64,000 nt of DNA from Coptis chinensis (Eukaryota; Streptophyta; Magnoliopsida; Ranunculales; Ranunculaceae): assembly GCA_015680905.1 (NCBI GenBank), contig CM027379.1, positions 96,399,001-96,463,000 of the forward strand, in the 5' to 3' direction. The translations under genes were made by a program, and so were the position numbers. This document shows positions 33,055-43,997 of the stretch, in pieces (positions within the stretch are counted from its first letter, which is position 1; every line of letters begins with the position of its first letter). The notes under the pieces are model-generated. The model saw nothing but the letters and a program-made list of their open reading frames with translations, did not search any database and was not told where the DNA came from.

Positions 33055-34255
33055 TTGTGGTTGGTTCAATGCATTTGGGCATCCAGTTTCTGATTTTCCA
33101 TTAATTATTCTTTGAGGTTAGTTCAATGTAGTTTCCTTAAGTTTTTTATTTTTTGCTAATTATTTTTTTGATGTTAGTTCAATACATTTGCATTTAGTTT
33201 CCGATTTTCCATTAATTATTCTTTGAGATTAGTTCAATTTAGTTACATCGAGTTGGTACTAACTTAATACACACGGAATCATTTTTCCAGTTTTTTTTTC
33301 TCCTACGAACAGGTGCTATTATATTAAATTACTTTAAAAAATATTAGCAACTATGCAGAGCTAGCTATGAGATATGAATATTATATTGATCACTCATCCA
33401 AATTTCTTGCAACGTGAAAACCACACTCTCCGTAAGAAGAAAAAACCCACATTTGTTAAAACCTTTCGATTTCTTTTTGTTGTTTGATAATAAAAGTTTG
33501 ATTGGAGTTTTGTAAAAATCCCAATGAGATGAAGATCATATCGAAACTACTTGAATAGCAGGGGTTTTGCCAATCATACAAAAAGATATATGATAAACAC
33601 AATTTAAAATGCAAAACTATATATGTCGACACATTTATACCATAATACAACTATGTTTTGAGATTAGCTTAATGCATTTGCATCTAATTGCTGATTTCCC
33701 GTTAATTATTTTTTGAGGTTAGTTTAATGCATTTGCATCCAGTTGCCAATTTCTCGATAATTATTCTTCGAGGTTAGTTTAATGCATTTTCATGTAGTTT
33801 ATTCTTTCCTGTTAATTATTTTTTGAGGTTAATTCGATGCATCCATCCAGTTTTTGATTTTGTGTTAATTATTCATTAAGGTTAATTCAATGGAATTGCA
33901 TCCAATTTACAATTTCTCATTAATTATTCTTTAAGGTTAGGTCAATGCATTTGGGTCAAGTTTCTGATTTATTGTTAATAATTCTTTTAGATTATTAGTC
34001 TAATGTATTTGCTTCCAGTTTCCGATTTCTTATTAATTATTTCTTAAGGTTAGTTCAATACATTTTCATCCAGTTTTCGATTTCACGTTCATTAATCTTT
34101 GAGGATAGTTCAATGCATTGGCATCAGTTCCCGATTTTCCGTTAATTATTCTTTTTAGTTTAGTTCAATGCAGTTGTATCTAGTTTACAATTTCCCATTA
34201 ATTATTTTTTGAAGTTAGTTCAATCCATTGGCATCTAGTTTCCAATCAAACATTA
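33055..34255 (-). repeat. minisatellite of about 60 bp in two blocks
   Basis: Units of the form TTAATTATTCTTTGAGGTTAG plus TTCAATGCATTTGCATCCAG and TTTCCGATTT recur about three times at 33055-33250 and about ten times at 33655-34255. The blocks are separated by a second copy (about 33290-33655) of the Helitron 3' domain, so the larger unit of 3' domain plus minisatellite is itself duplicated. Confidence 0.85.
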
Positions 34256-34683
34256 CATTAAGAAAAAATTATACATGATTCATTATATGCGATCATCAAC
34301 AATTGTTAAGTTTTTGATTTCTCATTAACTTGTAAAAACTGACATTCTTATATGCTTTGATAGATTTGTATACCTTCATATAGTTACAAATTATTAAACG
34401 GAATTGTGGTGATATTAGTGATATATGGTCGGGTTCTTTTTGATATTTTGATTGATGAAAAAGGTTTAATTCTTATGCAAAATATATTTATACATCTATA
34501 ACTCTTTGAGTTGTATTGGGAAATTAATGACCTCACTTCTATGAGAATAAATATCTATGAGTTCATAAAATAGTAGTGGTTCGTCTTTACCAATAGTTTC
34601 TCCATGCTCGGCTTGCATTATTTTCTATCCATTTTGTAAGCAATTATGAAACAATACTACAATTCATAGAGTTGAAATGATGG

Positions 34684-34755
34684 GACATTAATGGATTTGA
34701 ACCACCATCTCCTATACTTCTACACTCAAGTGCTCTTCCATTAAGCTAAAGATCT
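34684..34755 (-). ncRNA. tRNA-like sequence (degenerate tRNA or SINE head)
   Basis: The minus strand has TAGCTTAATGG (A-box consensus TRGYNNARNGG) and, about 40 nt on, GGTTCAAATCC (B-box consensus GGTTCRANTCC). D-arm-like and T-arm-like segments surround them. I could not form a convincing acceptor stem, and the anticodon stem is weak, so it is more likely a tRNA pseudogene or the head of an old tRNA-derived SINE. Confidence 0.4.
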
Positions 34756-35684
34756 AGTTTGAGATACATATATAAGCATAACATGGAACATAAATAATAA
34801 TGGTTTCCTTTAATTGAAAAAGTGTTCAAAATATATTAGATAAATAAAAAAGTGACCACCAACCACCAAGTCATGGTTTCTTGTTCTATAGCACATAGAA
34901 AACTACATAATAAAAGAACCCCACAGCTGCTTTAAAGCACAGGGTAACAGTTCTACATTGATTTAAACCAATTAACATTTTCAAGCTCCAGTTCAAAACT
35001 CAAGTTTATACCAAATTCAATAGACCACTTACTATTTTCTCTTGTTGAAGCAATTGAATTGAGTTATGAAAATCTGCAAGTACCAAGTACCTTGATAGCC
35101 ATGGGACGTCATTAGATCTTCCATTAAAATACTTGAAGTCTCACCACTATCTGTAGCAAACAGAAAATAGTAGATCATAAACTTTGGCGTAACAATAGTT
35201 ATGGATCTTCACTTGACATGCCTAAAGTTCTTATCGTAAAAACAGTTATAGGCATCCACATATGACATTGTCAGTATCTTTGACCACCTGACACACCTTA
35301 TGCACTCGAAGGATCAATAAATATATTCCCATTGAAGCTTTCTAGCTAGTGTTTTCAAGGATCAACAAGTCTTCTATTGCTTCAAAAACTTATAGACAAA
35401 TTATACAAATCTAATAAATGAATCAAATCAAACAAAAATAAAGACTTGGGAAGTCAAAAATCTCACCTCACTACAAAGATAACCACCAATTAAGTTTCGA
35501 ACATATTCGATAACCACTTTCACACACACACACACATATAAAGTGTTTTGTCGAGGAAATAGGTGCCTAAGTTTGATTTTTACATATTGTCATGTCCAAG
35601 ATACTAAATCAAAGGAAAATGTTATATACATGCAGATCTGGCTCACTCAATTTTTTTAAAAGTAACTGTTGGAGCACAAACCAC

Positions 35685-36262
35685 CTGTTGGGTATCCCAA
35701 CTATTTGTCACAGGCTTGTTATCGTTGTTTTCAAGAGTAATGTGCCTCAACAAACTGTTGGGTACATCCTTTACAATGTGCCACTTGACAGGGAAGCATC
35801 CATTCCATTAATCTTGTTGCCAGTACTCTACACCTCTTGTTAAAATCAATTGGACCCACCATCTCTGCAAGATCCACAAATTGCCCACTTGTGTTTACCT
35901 GAAAATTGGAGAAGAGACCTAATTAAACCAAAATGTTGAACAAGGAACGTAGGAAGCTGTCCTTAGAATATGAAGCACAAAACTTAAAATGAACAACAGG
36001 AACACAGAGCAATCACCTGACTTTTCCTTAGCCTTCGACCTGGTATCCAACATTCAATTTATTGTTTCCAATGGGAGTGCTAGCTCATGCACACTGTACT
36101 TGATGCACTTGTGCACATCATTTTCACTATAGGATTTTATAATGAATTTTTTTGCATCTGTGTACTTAACAAGAAATTCTTCCTTAGCTTGTTGTACTGT
36201 ATAGCATCGCACTCAAATTATCCTTGTTATCACTAGTAGCATTTGAAGAGAGTTTGCCCCTA
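35685..36262 (-). pseudogene. YTH-domain (ECT-type m6A reader) gene fragment with retained intron
   Basis: Two exons and the intron between them survive. The upstream exon (about 36262-35989) reads TDAKKFIIKSYSENDVHKC, then ASTPIGNNKL in a shifted frame, and SVFLLF at its end. The intron acceptor TTTTCAG is intact at 35899. The second exon (35898-35685) reads VNTSGQFVDLAEMVGPIDFN, EYWQQD, then [19 protein letters not shown] and NKPVTNS. It is 214 bp, one base longer than I expect from family members, because of a frameshift. A nonsense codon replaces the Lys after WQQD. These are hallmark YTH motifs including the aromatic cage region. Regions on both sides are absent, so only part of the domain was copied. 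It is non-functional and lies inside the candidate Helitron in its sense direction. Confidence 0.85.
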
Positions 36263-36841
36263 AATAGCTAATGTGCTAGTAGTAACCCCCTTTTGATTAG
36301 ATCATTCAGAATACATGAAGACAGGCCAGTTGGCTACACAGGTGGGAGAGCCTACTTTAGTACATCAGAGATTTTCTTAACTTGTATAGCTGTTGTACTA
36401 ATGCTTTGAAAAATTGGGGCAGAAATATACTTGTTACCCTCCCTAATATTCTTATCCTTCTCCTTTATATGTTAGGTTAACAGTCAGCCCACTTCATGTA
36501 ACAAACATTATGCCTTAGGCCCATCTCATATGAAACTTGTGACTGTCTTAAGCCAGTCAAAACATAATTGGTGCTTACCTTTTGATTCAAATCCCTAGGC
36601 TATACTACTGTTTCATGCAGTGTGCAATCTGGGACTTCTTTCCCCCAACCCATGGAAAACTCTAATATGCATGTGACATGCATTATTCAAAATGATGTAA
36701 ATATAACTACTACTCAGCTAGTATATGCATGGCTTTAGTGTTAATGGTAATAGAGTAAGCGAATTACAGGTACAAAGCATAAAAAGCAAGCAAACTACAG
36801 GTGCAAAACAAAATCCAAAAAGAAAGAAAAGAAAGATAGAC

Positions 36842-37091
36842 TCAGGTACTCTCCACCAGCTCAATGGGGATCATGATTTCGTTAGTGTTCAAAGGAAGCA
36901 ATGCCCAAGGTGTACCTTGCTATCAAATAGTCTCCAATCATCTTGTACCCACCTTTTTTCAAGCTCTTCATCAGTTTCTCAACTTTCTCTTCTACTATAG
37001 CTTCTGTTGCCATTCCTGAAAAACTTATCACACAACGAATTCTCCATCCTCCCTCCTTTATAACCACCTTCTCATCAATCGGTTTCGGTGC
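36842..37091 (-). pseudogene. SOUL heme-binding protein, last-exon fragment
   Basis: The minus strand encodes PKPIDEKVVIKEGG, FSGMATEAIVEEKVEKL and GGYKMIGDYLIARY, the C-terminal SOUL/HEBP pattern. A frameshift follows, after which another frame gives WALLPLNTNEIMIPIELVE and a TGA at 36842. Plant SOUL proteins end ARYNPPW...TNEVMIPVE, so a few bases were lost at the NPP position. An AG precedes the exon near 37092, as expected for an intron acceptor. The N-terminal exons are missing. It sits about 0.6 kb upstream (gene sense) of the YTH fragment. Confidence 0.85.
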
Positions 37092-37094
37092 TTA

Positions 37095-39418
37095 GTAACA
37101 ATGGGCACCTTAGTAAATGTTTGCATTTCTTCTCAAAACGCAATGTCAATATTGAGTTACTAACTAAGATTTGATGCTTTGTGTTAAGAGTTTATTATCC
37201 CTTCACTACTTAACACGCAACCCACAAATTCGCTACCAATTGGCTAACACAACGTTATAATTAACAATGATATTAACTTAAAAGAATTCATAATCCGAGT
37301 TAATCACAATCTACATACTAATAGAAATCCCCCGAATACAATTAATTGTGTCAAACAATGAACATGTTGTTAAAGCAGAATATTCAGTATTTTTAAATAT
37401 ATGTAATCAAATAAAATTATAATATGGCGAGGGGCAAGGAACCAAATCAAAATTTATCTCCTCATTTCATCCAAGGGCTTATTCCACTCTCTTAGTTACA
37501 TAATGATATATCTCACTTATAGATCTTATATTGTGAAGAGGTTCATTTAAATGCATTTGGCTTGAAATTCAGATTGAATTATATTCCTTTATGACATTCC
37601 AAGCATAATTTTATCATAAAGATAGAGGGTACACACTCATTACTAACAATTCATTTACGCGGTCATTGTCAAAGATAGATGGGCTGGTGAATGAATTACA
37701 TTAGGATCCATTAAAAAGTTCACATATATAAATCATACTTAACCATACATCCTTACACTCGCAGAATACCATTTCCCATACATTATTTCTAACTATATTT
37801 TGTCAATAATAATCTAAGACTTACCATACACCCAAAGAAGAAAGAAGGGCGGTACCTTTGAGGGAATATAAAAGTTGCATAGTCCTTTGTTCATGTACAA
37901 AATCCACATTTCACTTTTCTTTATCGTGACTACGATGCCACAAAAATGAATAAAGTATAAGAATAATAAGAATTATAAAAATCAATATTTGCTAACAATT
38001 GTAAATCGTGCAACTGTGCCTAACTGTAACAAAAGAGAGTTTGAATGCTAGAAAACAAAAAGTAGACAACTCATTCATAAATAACTAATTAATCGTGATT
38101 AAAACCCTAATATATTTAGAATACATTAATAAGCGAATAATAATAGATTATGGAACTCAAAATACGGAACCAATGAATCATGTGAAATTTTACCTTTTTT
38201 ATTTATTTATATTTACAGAAATTCTTGCCGACCTTCAAAGTGAAAAGCAACCACATCAACTTGGCGAAAAGCAACCACATCAACCTGAAGGGATGGAAAT
38301 GCTTATTTTAAATCAACAAAAGAGACTTTGTGAATATAAACAATAGATCAATTAGCATTGGCATCATTGTCATGCGGCAAAAAAAAAACTGCCGTAAAAT
38401 ATGCATTACAATGTAGAGTCTAAATTGATACAATAGCAAGTTCAAATATTAATAACTTCATTTTTGGAACCATTGTGTAGCTTGAACTAACATCATTTTA
38501 CACATGGAAGCTACATAATGAGGAAGCTGATATTAGCTTTGAATGTCAAGAGTTATAGTGCTCTTCATTATAATTATTAACATTCTCTATGGGTTACCTA
38601 TTACATATCCATCACATATTTTTTTTTTCAAATAACATGCCTCAATTCAGTAAGCTTCTCATAAAAAAGCGATTAGAAAAACTTGTTGGATCAAAATTAC
38701 TACAACATATTAAGGGAAAAAACCATCAACTGAATCATGTGAGATTCAAACGAATCTATAGCTCAAGAGGATATAATAATAAAAATGTTGATGACATAGA
38801 GTATACTTACCAGATACCGATAATTGAAGACTTCAAGTGTTTGTGGCTCAATGCTTAAACTTCACTATGCAAATTAAAAAAAACAAAACAAATAAAAAGT
38901 ACAACAATGAATAGATTGATCAAACGGTGGGCAGGTCTTATATATAATCTTGAATAATGATACATACCCTGCATTAAAAGATCAAGAGCAGAATAATACA
39001 TATCTAGATATTTTTAGGCTATATATGGTACTAACTAAACTACATGTAGAATCAAATTGCTTGGTATTCACCAAAAGTATACAAAATAGAAGATAACATC
39101 CGTAGGTTGTTTCAAGATCAACCCAGAGTTTAGTTCGATTGGAAGCGAGTTTGAATACTTAAGTTTCTTTTATTTGTTTTTCTACTTCTTTGGCATGTCA
39201 TCATTCTAGAATTGTGTTACATATTTATTTGTATGATGCCTCTCCACCCTTAGTCATGAGCATGAAAAGGTAATCGAATTACATAAGACTTCAATTCCCA
39301 CTCACACACACACAATCTCAGTTCAAGAGTGTGTATCAAGAAACATATAAACATTTGTTCGCTGAAACCCAAGCAGAATTTTTGTTGGTTAAACATTCTA
39401 AGTAGATCGCATGCACAA
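37095..39418. other. unrecognised internal Helitron sequence
   Basis: AT-rich. Short plus-strand frames at 38095 and 38589 have no family resemblance I can name. A 22-bp direct repeat (GAAAAGCAACCACATCAAC..) occurs twice near 38240-38285. Confidence 0.4.
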
Positions 39419-39630
39419 CCAAATATTTCAATGTTGGTCTAGCCATAAATAATAAGCATTCCAAGAAACTTTTCTAAGCATTATGCTATGTACTCCAAAT
39501 ATTTCAATGTCGGTCTAGCCATAAATAATAAGCATTCCAGGAAACTTTTGAAACTTTTCTAAGCATTATGCTACGTACTCCAAATATTCCAGGAAACTTT
39601 TCTAAGTATTATGCTATACACTCCAAATAT
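39419..39630 (+). repeat. tandem repeat of about 76-85 bp
   Basis: CCAAATATT starts units at 39419, 39495, 39580 and 39623, each linked to AAACTTTTCTAAG(C/T)ATTATG. The last unit is shortened. Confidence 0.85.
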
Positions 39631-39867
39631 TGTTTGTACTTAATAGTCTTTAAATAGTTGTTATTACCTTTATAACCACCCAACATCTGAAAGGCATTCA
39701 CAAATTGTCGGTGCAAATCTGATGACCAACATCTCCTTGCTTTTCTATGAGTCCTTGAGTTTGGAGTAAAGGCCATTCAACTTTCCCTTGTAATTAAAGA
39801 TAGATTATCTTCTTGGTTGCAAAACCATGAGGTGATTTTCTTCTTCATCTTTATATAGGGAAAAAAA

Positions 39868-40510
39868 AACTTCAATTATTCTTAGAATTGAATAAAAAAA
39901 TAATCTTTAGAGATAATTTGGTGGGGTTCTATACCGGAGTTGAATCCGATAAATAAAGGGAGAAGAAAGGGTTTTGGATGGGAAATAAAGGGTTTATTTA
40001 ATGTTGTGACGAATTGTATTTTATTTTTATTTTTTTAAGGCAAATTAGAAAGAAACAACGTCTAGATTTTTTTTTTTTCTTATTTATTGTATAGGGCAGT
40101 TTCTCTCATGTAATCATGTCAATTCCTTGCCTTCATAGGGTGACAAACGCAAAAATTAAAAATCAAACTAATTTTATTGGTATAGTAGACACTTATGCAA
40201 TTCAAGACTCAAGAGATGATTACATGGAAAACACAATTGCTATTAATTGAAACAAAAAAATAATAATAATAATAAATAAATAAAATTGAAACACTAAATG
40301 GAAGAGAGGCATAAGAACCACAAAGGTAGAGATAAGTAATGATGAAACCAACCTGAGAATTGCGAGAGCGACGATTATATAAAAACTCAATATTTCTCAT
40401 AATTGAATAAAAAAAATCTTTAGAGATAATTTGGTGGGACTCTTTACTGGAGTTGAATCTAGTAAGTGGGGGGAGAAGAAAGGGTCTGGTTTTATGAGTG
40501 TTGTGATGAA
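39868..40510. repeat. direct duplication near the Helitron 5' end
   Basis: Segments of about 110 bp at 39880-39985 and 40390-40500 share ATCTTTAGAGATAATTTGGT and GGAGTTGAATC. They lie about 510 bp apart, with the second copy about 150 bp from the candidate 5' terminus. Confidence 0.75.
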
Positions 40511-40664
40511 TGGATTTTTTGGGCTTAAGTTTTTTAACTTTCTTTAACTTTTTGGGTCGGGTCTACACAAACTTTCATTATTCTCTCCTAAATTTTCATA
40601 ATACCCATGCTGACGTGGATAACCTCAATGAGCTTGAAAAAGGGACTGTTATTATATATACAGA

Positions 40665-43600
40665 AAAAAAGTTAGGGAGACCAAATCCGGCCAACTAAAA
40701 GGCAAACACAAAATTACACAGACAAAAAAGTATAAAACATACTACCTTTGGTTGATTATCGATTATATCAGGCAACTTTAAGTTGTTGCTTTGACCCACT
40801 GCTGAATCATCTATTCCTGAAATCTTTTCCATGCTCACTTAACACATTTTCACCTAAAATAGAAACAATATAAAACAACCAATTACTAAAAAATCAATAC
40901 CTTAATAGAACAACACTTAATATGACGAAGCAATAACGCAATAAGAAAGATAAAATATAGAAAATTAAAATCAATTAACCAAAACCAAATTTATCTCCAG
41001 ATTGCACGAATTAAGATGGACATACGGCTAATTCCACTTACCTTAATATTAAAGTTGAAATTTTAGGGTGTTTGATCTATCTAAGAAATTTTAGAATTAC
41101 TAAAGTTGAAGGATCTAATCCTTCTTACCTTATTATTATAGTGAATTAGATGGTCATATGGACAATGTCAATGGCAAGTGCAAAACATACAGAAATAGTG
41201 CATGAAGAAAGCTCATTTTTCTATTGTCTTGCATACATTCGAGGAGAGACCAACCTAGTAGTAGACAAAGTTGTTAAATATCGAAAAATAATATGAGGAA
41301 ACAAAATGCCCTACATTTAAACTTTCAAAGGAAAAAAGATATAGAGATGAATATAGTATCAATACAATACCAATAAGTAATATTTCAGTTGCATAGGTTA
41401 TGCATTGTTCTCGCTGATTTAAAGTTAGCTATCTTATGACATTGCCAGGCCAAGAAATGGCTTTGAAAGTACTTGTAACTTGTAAGTGAATCAGTTCTAG
41501 TAAGTCTATGAGAACTTCATCAATAAATATACATTTTTTACACTGTCCCAACTGAAATAATCAAATGGTACTGATACTTTGTTCAAAATAAAAATTCATA
41601 TTATTATTTTAATCCTTGACAAACCACTCAAGCTGAAATTAAGGTGGAAGTAAGTTTTGTTCAAAATCGATTTCGTTGTTTGAAACATTGTTGATGAAAA
41701 CACGACCCCTACTTGTTAACAAAATACTGTATAGAATGCAAAAAAGAACATAAACTATGAACACCTAACTTAGATTGGGAATTTTGTTTTTGAATACATG
41801 TGATTCATCAACCTGTCAAACCACACCAAAGCTTTAGTTATAATAGCAAGCACACTAATACAGCTAGCTAGCTCATTGAGCAATTCCATGGATCGATTTT
41901 TGAAAGGGATTGTACACTCGCACTAAACAAATTACCAAACAAAAACAATAACAATGATATTAAACAAAAATGTAAAATAAATTGGACTAAATCGCAGAAG
42001 TATCACTGAAGAAGAATATACATATAGAGACATATAGTACTCACATGTTTCCTTCAATGTGATCACTTTAGCAAAAGGTTCCCCTGCATCCAAAAATATA
42101 AAGTTAAAAATACTAGTAATCTCCACTTCAAGAGTGTCATTACTACTACTATAGGTCCACGCAAATAAGAGTACTGAATGGATTACAAAACCAATAGCTT
42201 ACCAATTCGAACCTACTTTCAAAGTCTCCTATCTTGAAGAACGAACACTGCCAATCTGATTTCTACCTCATCTAAATACGAAGAAACGATTGTGCAAAAT
42301 AAGAAGAGGCATCATTAATGTCTTATCTAGGGTTTCTGAAAATGACCTATAATTATCCTATATGTCGACCTCTGCATAATCCATACAATTTTGATATGGG
42401 ATCCAATCTAATTAATTAGCCATTCTCAGTTCATTTAGAGCAAAATGATAAATTTATCTATGTGTTAGTTGTGAAATTGTTAGATTAATGATGACAAACA
42501 CAACACTCATTAATATAGTGGGATAAAGAATATACAAGAAAATGGACTTACAATGGTGGCAACACATAAGAGAAAGTTAACATGCATGAAACACATCATT
42601 AGTTATTTGATACTGTTTTGTTTAGTGCCACCTGAGACGTTGCAATGGGCTTTCTGGTCACAGAGACATGACCCTTCTGTCGCTTCTAGTAGGCAGCATA
42701 CTTATGCACCATGTCTTGGATAGTTGGATCCCTGCAAAAGCCACCAGGAACTCCGCCGCTTGTGATTTACTTAGCAGTTTCTTCACCACCAACTCTAATA
42801 TTGTCTTGTACCTGTGTCACAATGTTACCACCTAGCTAAAACGTTGTGGACGTTCAAGAACTACAAAGATGAAAACATACTTGAGTTGGAGAGTTTATGA
42901 GTCTGAGTTATGACTCTGTAAATCTTCTTCAACTCCACATGAATCAGGCCATTTTAGCACTACTGACAAATCAACTGTACTAAAACTCAATAAACCCTTT
43001 CATCCAACATCGAGCACCCTGATAAAGATCGTGAGAGCGAATATAGTAGTATGAGTATCATAGAAGGTCTCTAATTGAAACAACTTTTATTAAAAACTAA
43101 CAATAAAATCCTTGTTCAAGTCTATTATATTGGGTTATGGAATGGCAAAAAATTCATTAATGATATTGAATGGAAAGTGTACAATAGCACCATTCTCATG
43201 GATGACAGCGCCAGGCCTTTACAGTCCAGCAATGTTTATAGTTTGACATTTTACAACTTTCCCCACAGCTTCCAGTTTATTTTTATTAGAAAATACTGCT
43301 CAGTTACCTAGGAGCTAAATAAGCACTCGGTTTTCTATTTAGTTATACCTACCTATGTTTAGTTACTCTATGTACTGAGTAGTACCATACAGGCATACAC
43401 TATGTTATACACTGATACAAATTGTTGATATCTCAAGTAAAAGCACAAACAAACTAACCAAAGCCATAAGCAACATTTGTTATTCAACTTATCTACTTAA
43501 GATATCTCATCAAGCATCCGTTATATAAATCATAGTAAGACAAATTTAAAATTTGGAATTAAACTATAAACCAAAGCAATATAAAGAATTAAGACAACAC

Positions 43601-43782
43601 ATTTGTAATAAAATCTATCATCACCTCAAAATAGAATGTGATAAGAGTGGTAGCATACCATAGATCGATTTTTTTTTTTTTTTTTTTTGAAGAAGAAGAA
43701 TAAGAGAAGAAAATCAATGCCGAGCTCATACTTGGTTGTCCATCAGTTCTGCTCCTTGCGTTTCAGCAAAGTCTTAACAATT
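40665..43782. other. intergenic DNA, nothing clearly recognised
   Basis: AT-rich. The minus strand of 42590-42790 has coding-like texture (GGFCRDPTIQDMVHKYAAY then KRQKGHVSVTRKPIA) with stops; I do not recognise the family. Other frames are short. Confidence 0.35.
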
Positions 43783-43790
43783 ATAAATGG

Positions 43791-43989
43791 CATAGTTCGG
43801 GATTTTGGAATTCTCGAAATTCCGACAAATCCAAAAACCGGAATTCATTAAATTTCGACCCTATCACAGTCGGAATTTCGATGATTTTGGAATTTCAGAT
43901 ATTTTGACTCTATATTCGGAATTTCGGTTTTTTAAAAAACCAAAATATTAGGCGGAATTCCAACGTTTCGTTCGGAATCACGAACACTG
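43791..43989. mobile_element. hAT-type MITE, 199 bp, 8-bp target duplication
   Basis: ATAAATGG flanks the element on both sides (43783-43790 and 43990-43997). The ends are CATAGTTCGGGATT and, inverted, CAGTGTTCGTGATT. Inside, GGAATTTCGG-like motifs recur on both strands. The 8-bp duplication and short CA..TG terminal repeats fit hAT MITEs. Confidence 0.85.
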
Positions 43990-43997
43990 ATAAATGG

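Larger units (their letters stand above)
29074..40664 (-). mobile_element. candidate gene-capturing Helitron (minus strand)
   Basis: In the minus sense the right end at 29074 reads ACCCGT-TTATAGG-ACGGGT, then TCAAAAA and CTAG followed by T. That is the hairpin-plus-CTRR terminus of Helitrons. The other end at about 40664 reads TCTGTATATATAATAACAG and then TCCC, similar to a second terminus at 53267. The preceding base at 40665 is not the expected A, so this end is less sure. Inside are decayed exon/intron copies of a YTH gene and a SOUL gene in the element's sense direction, a duplicated 3' domain and a minisatellite. A 3.6-kb solo LTR inserted later. No Rep/helicase gene is visible, so the element would be non-autonomous. 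Confidence 0.5.

Noticed and set aside
42820..42850. Hairpin AACGT-CCACA-ACGTT followed by CTAG (minus) as a Helitron 3' end partner for 53267
   Set aside because: The base after CTAG is G, not T, and no second copy of the domain is seen. Evidence too thin.
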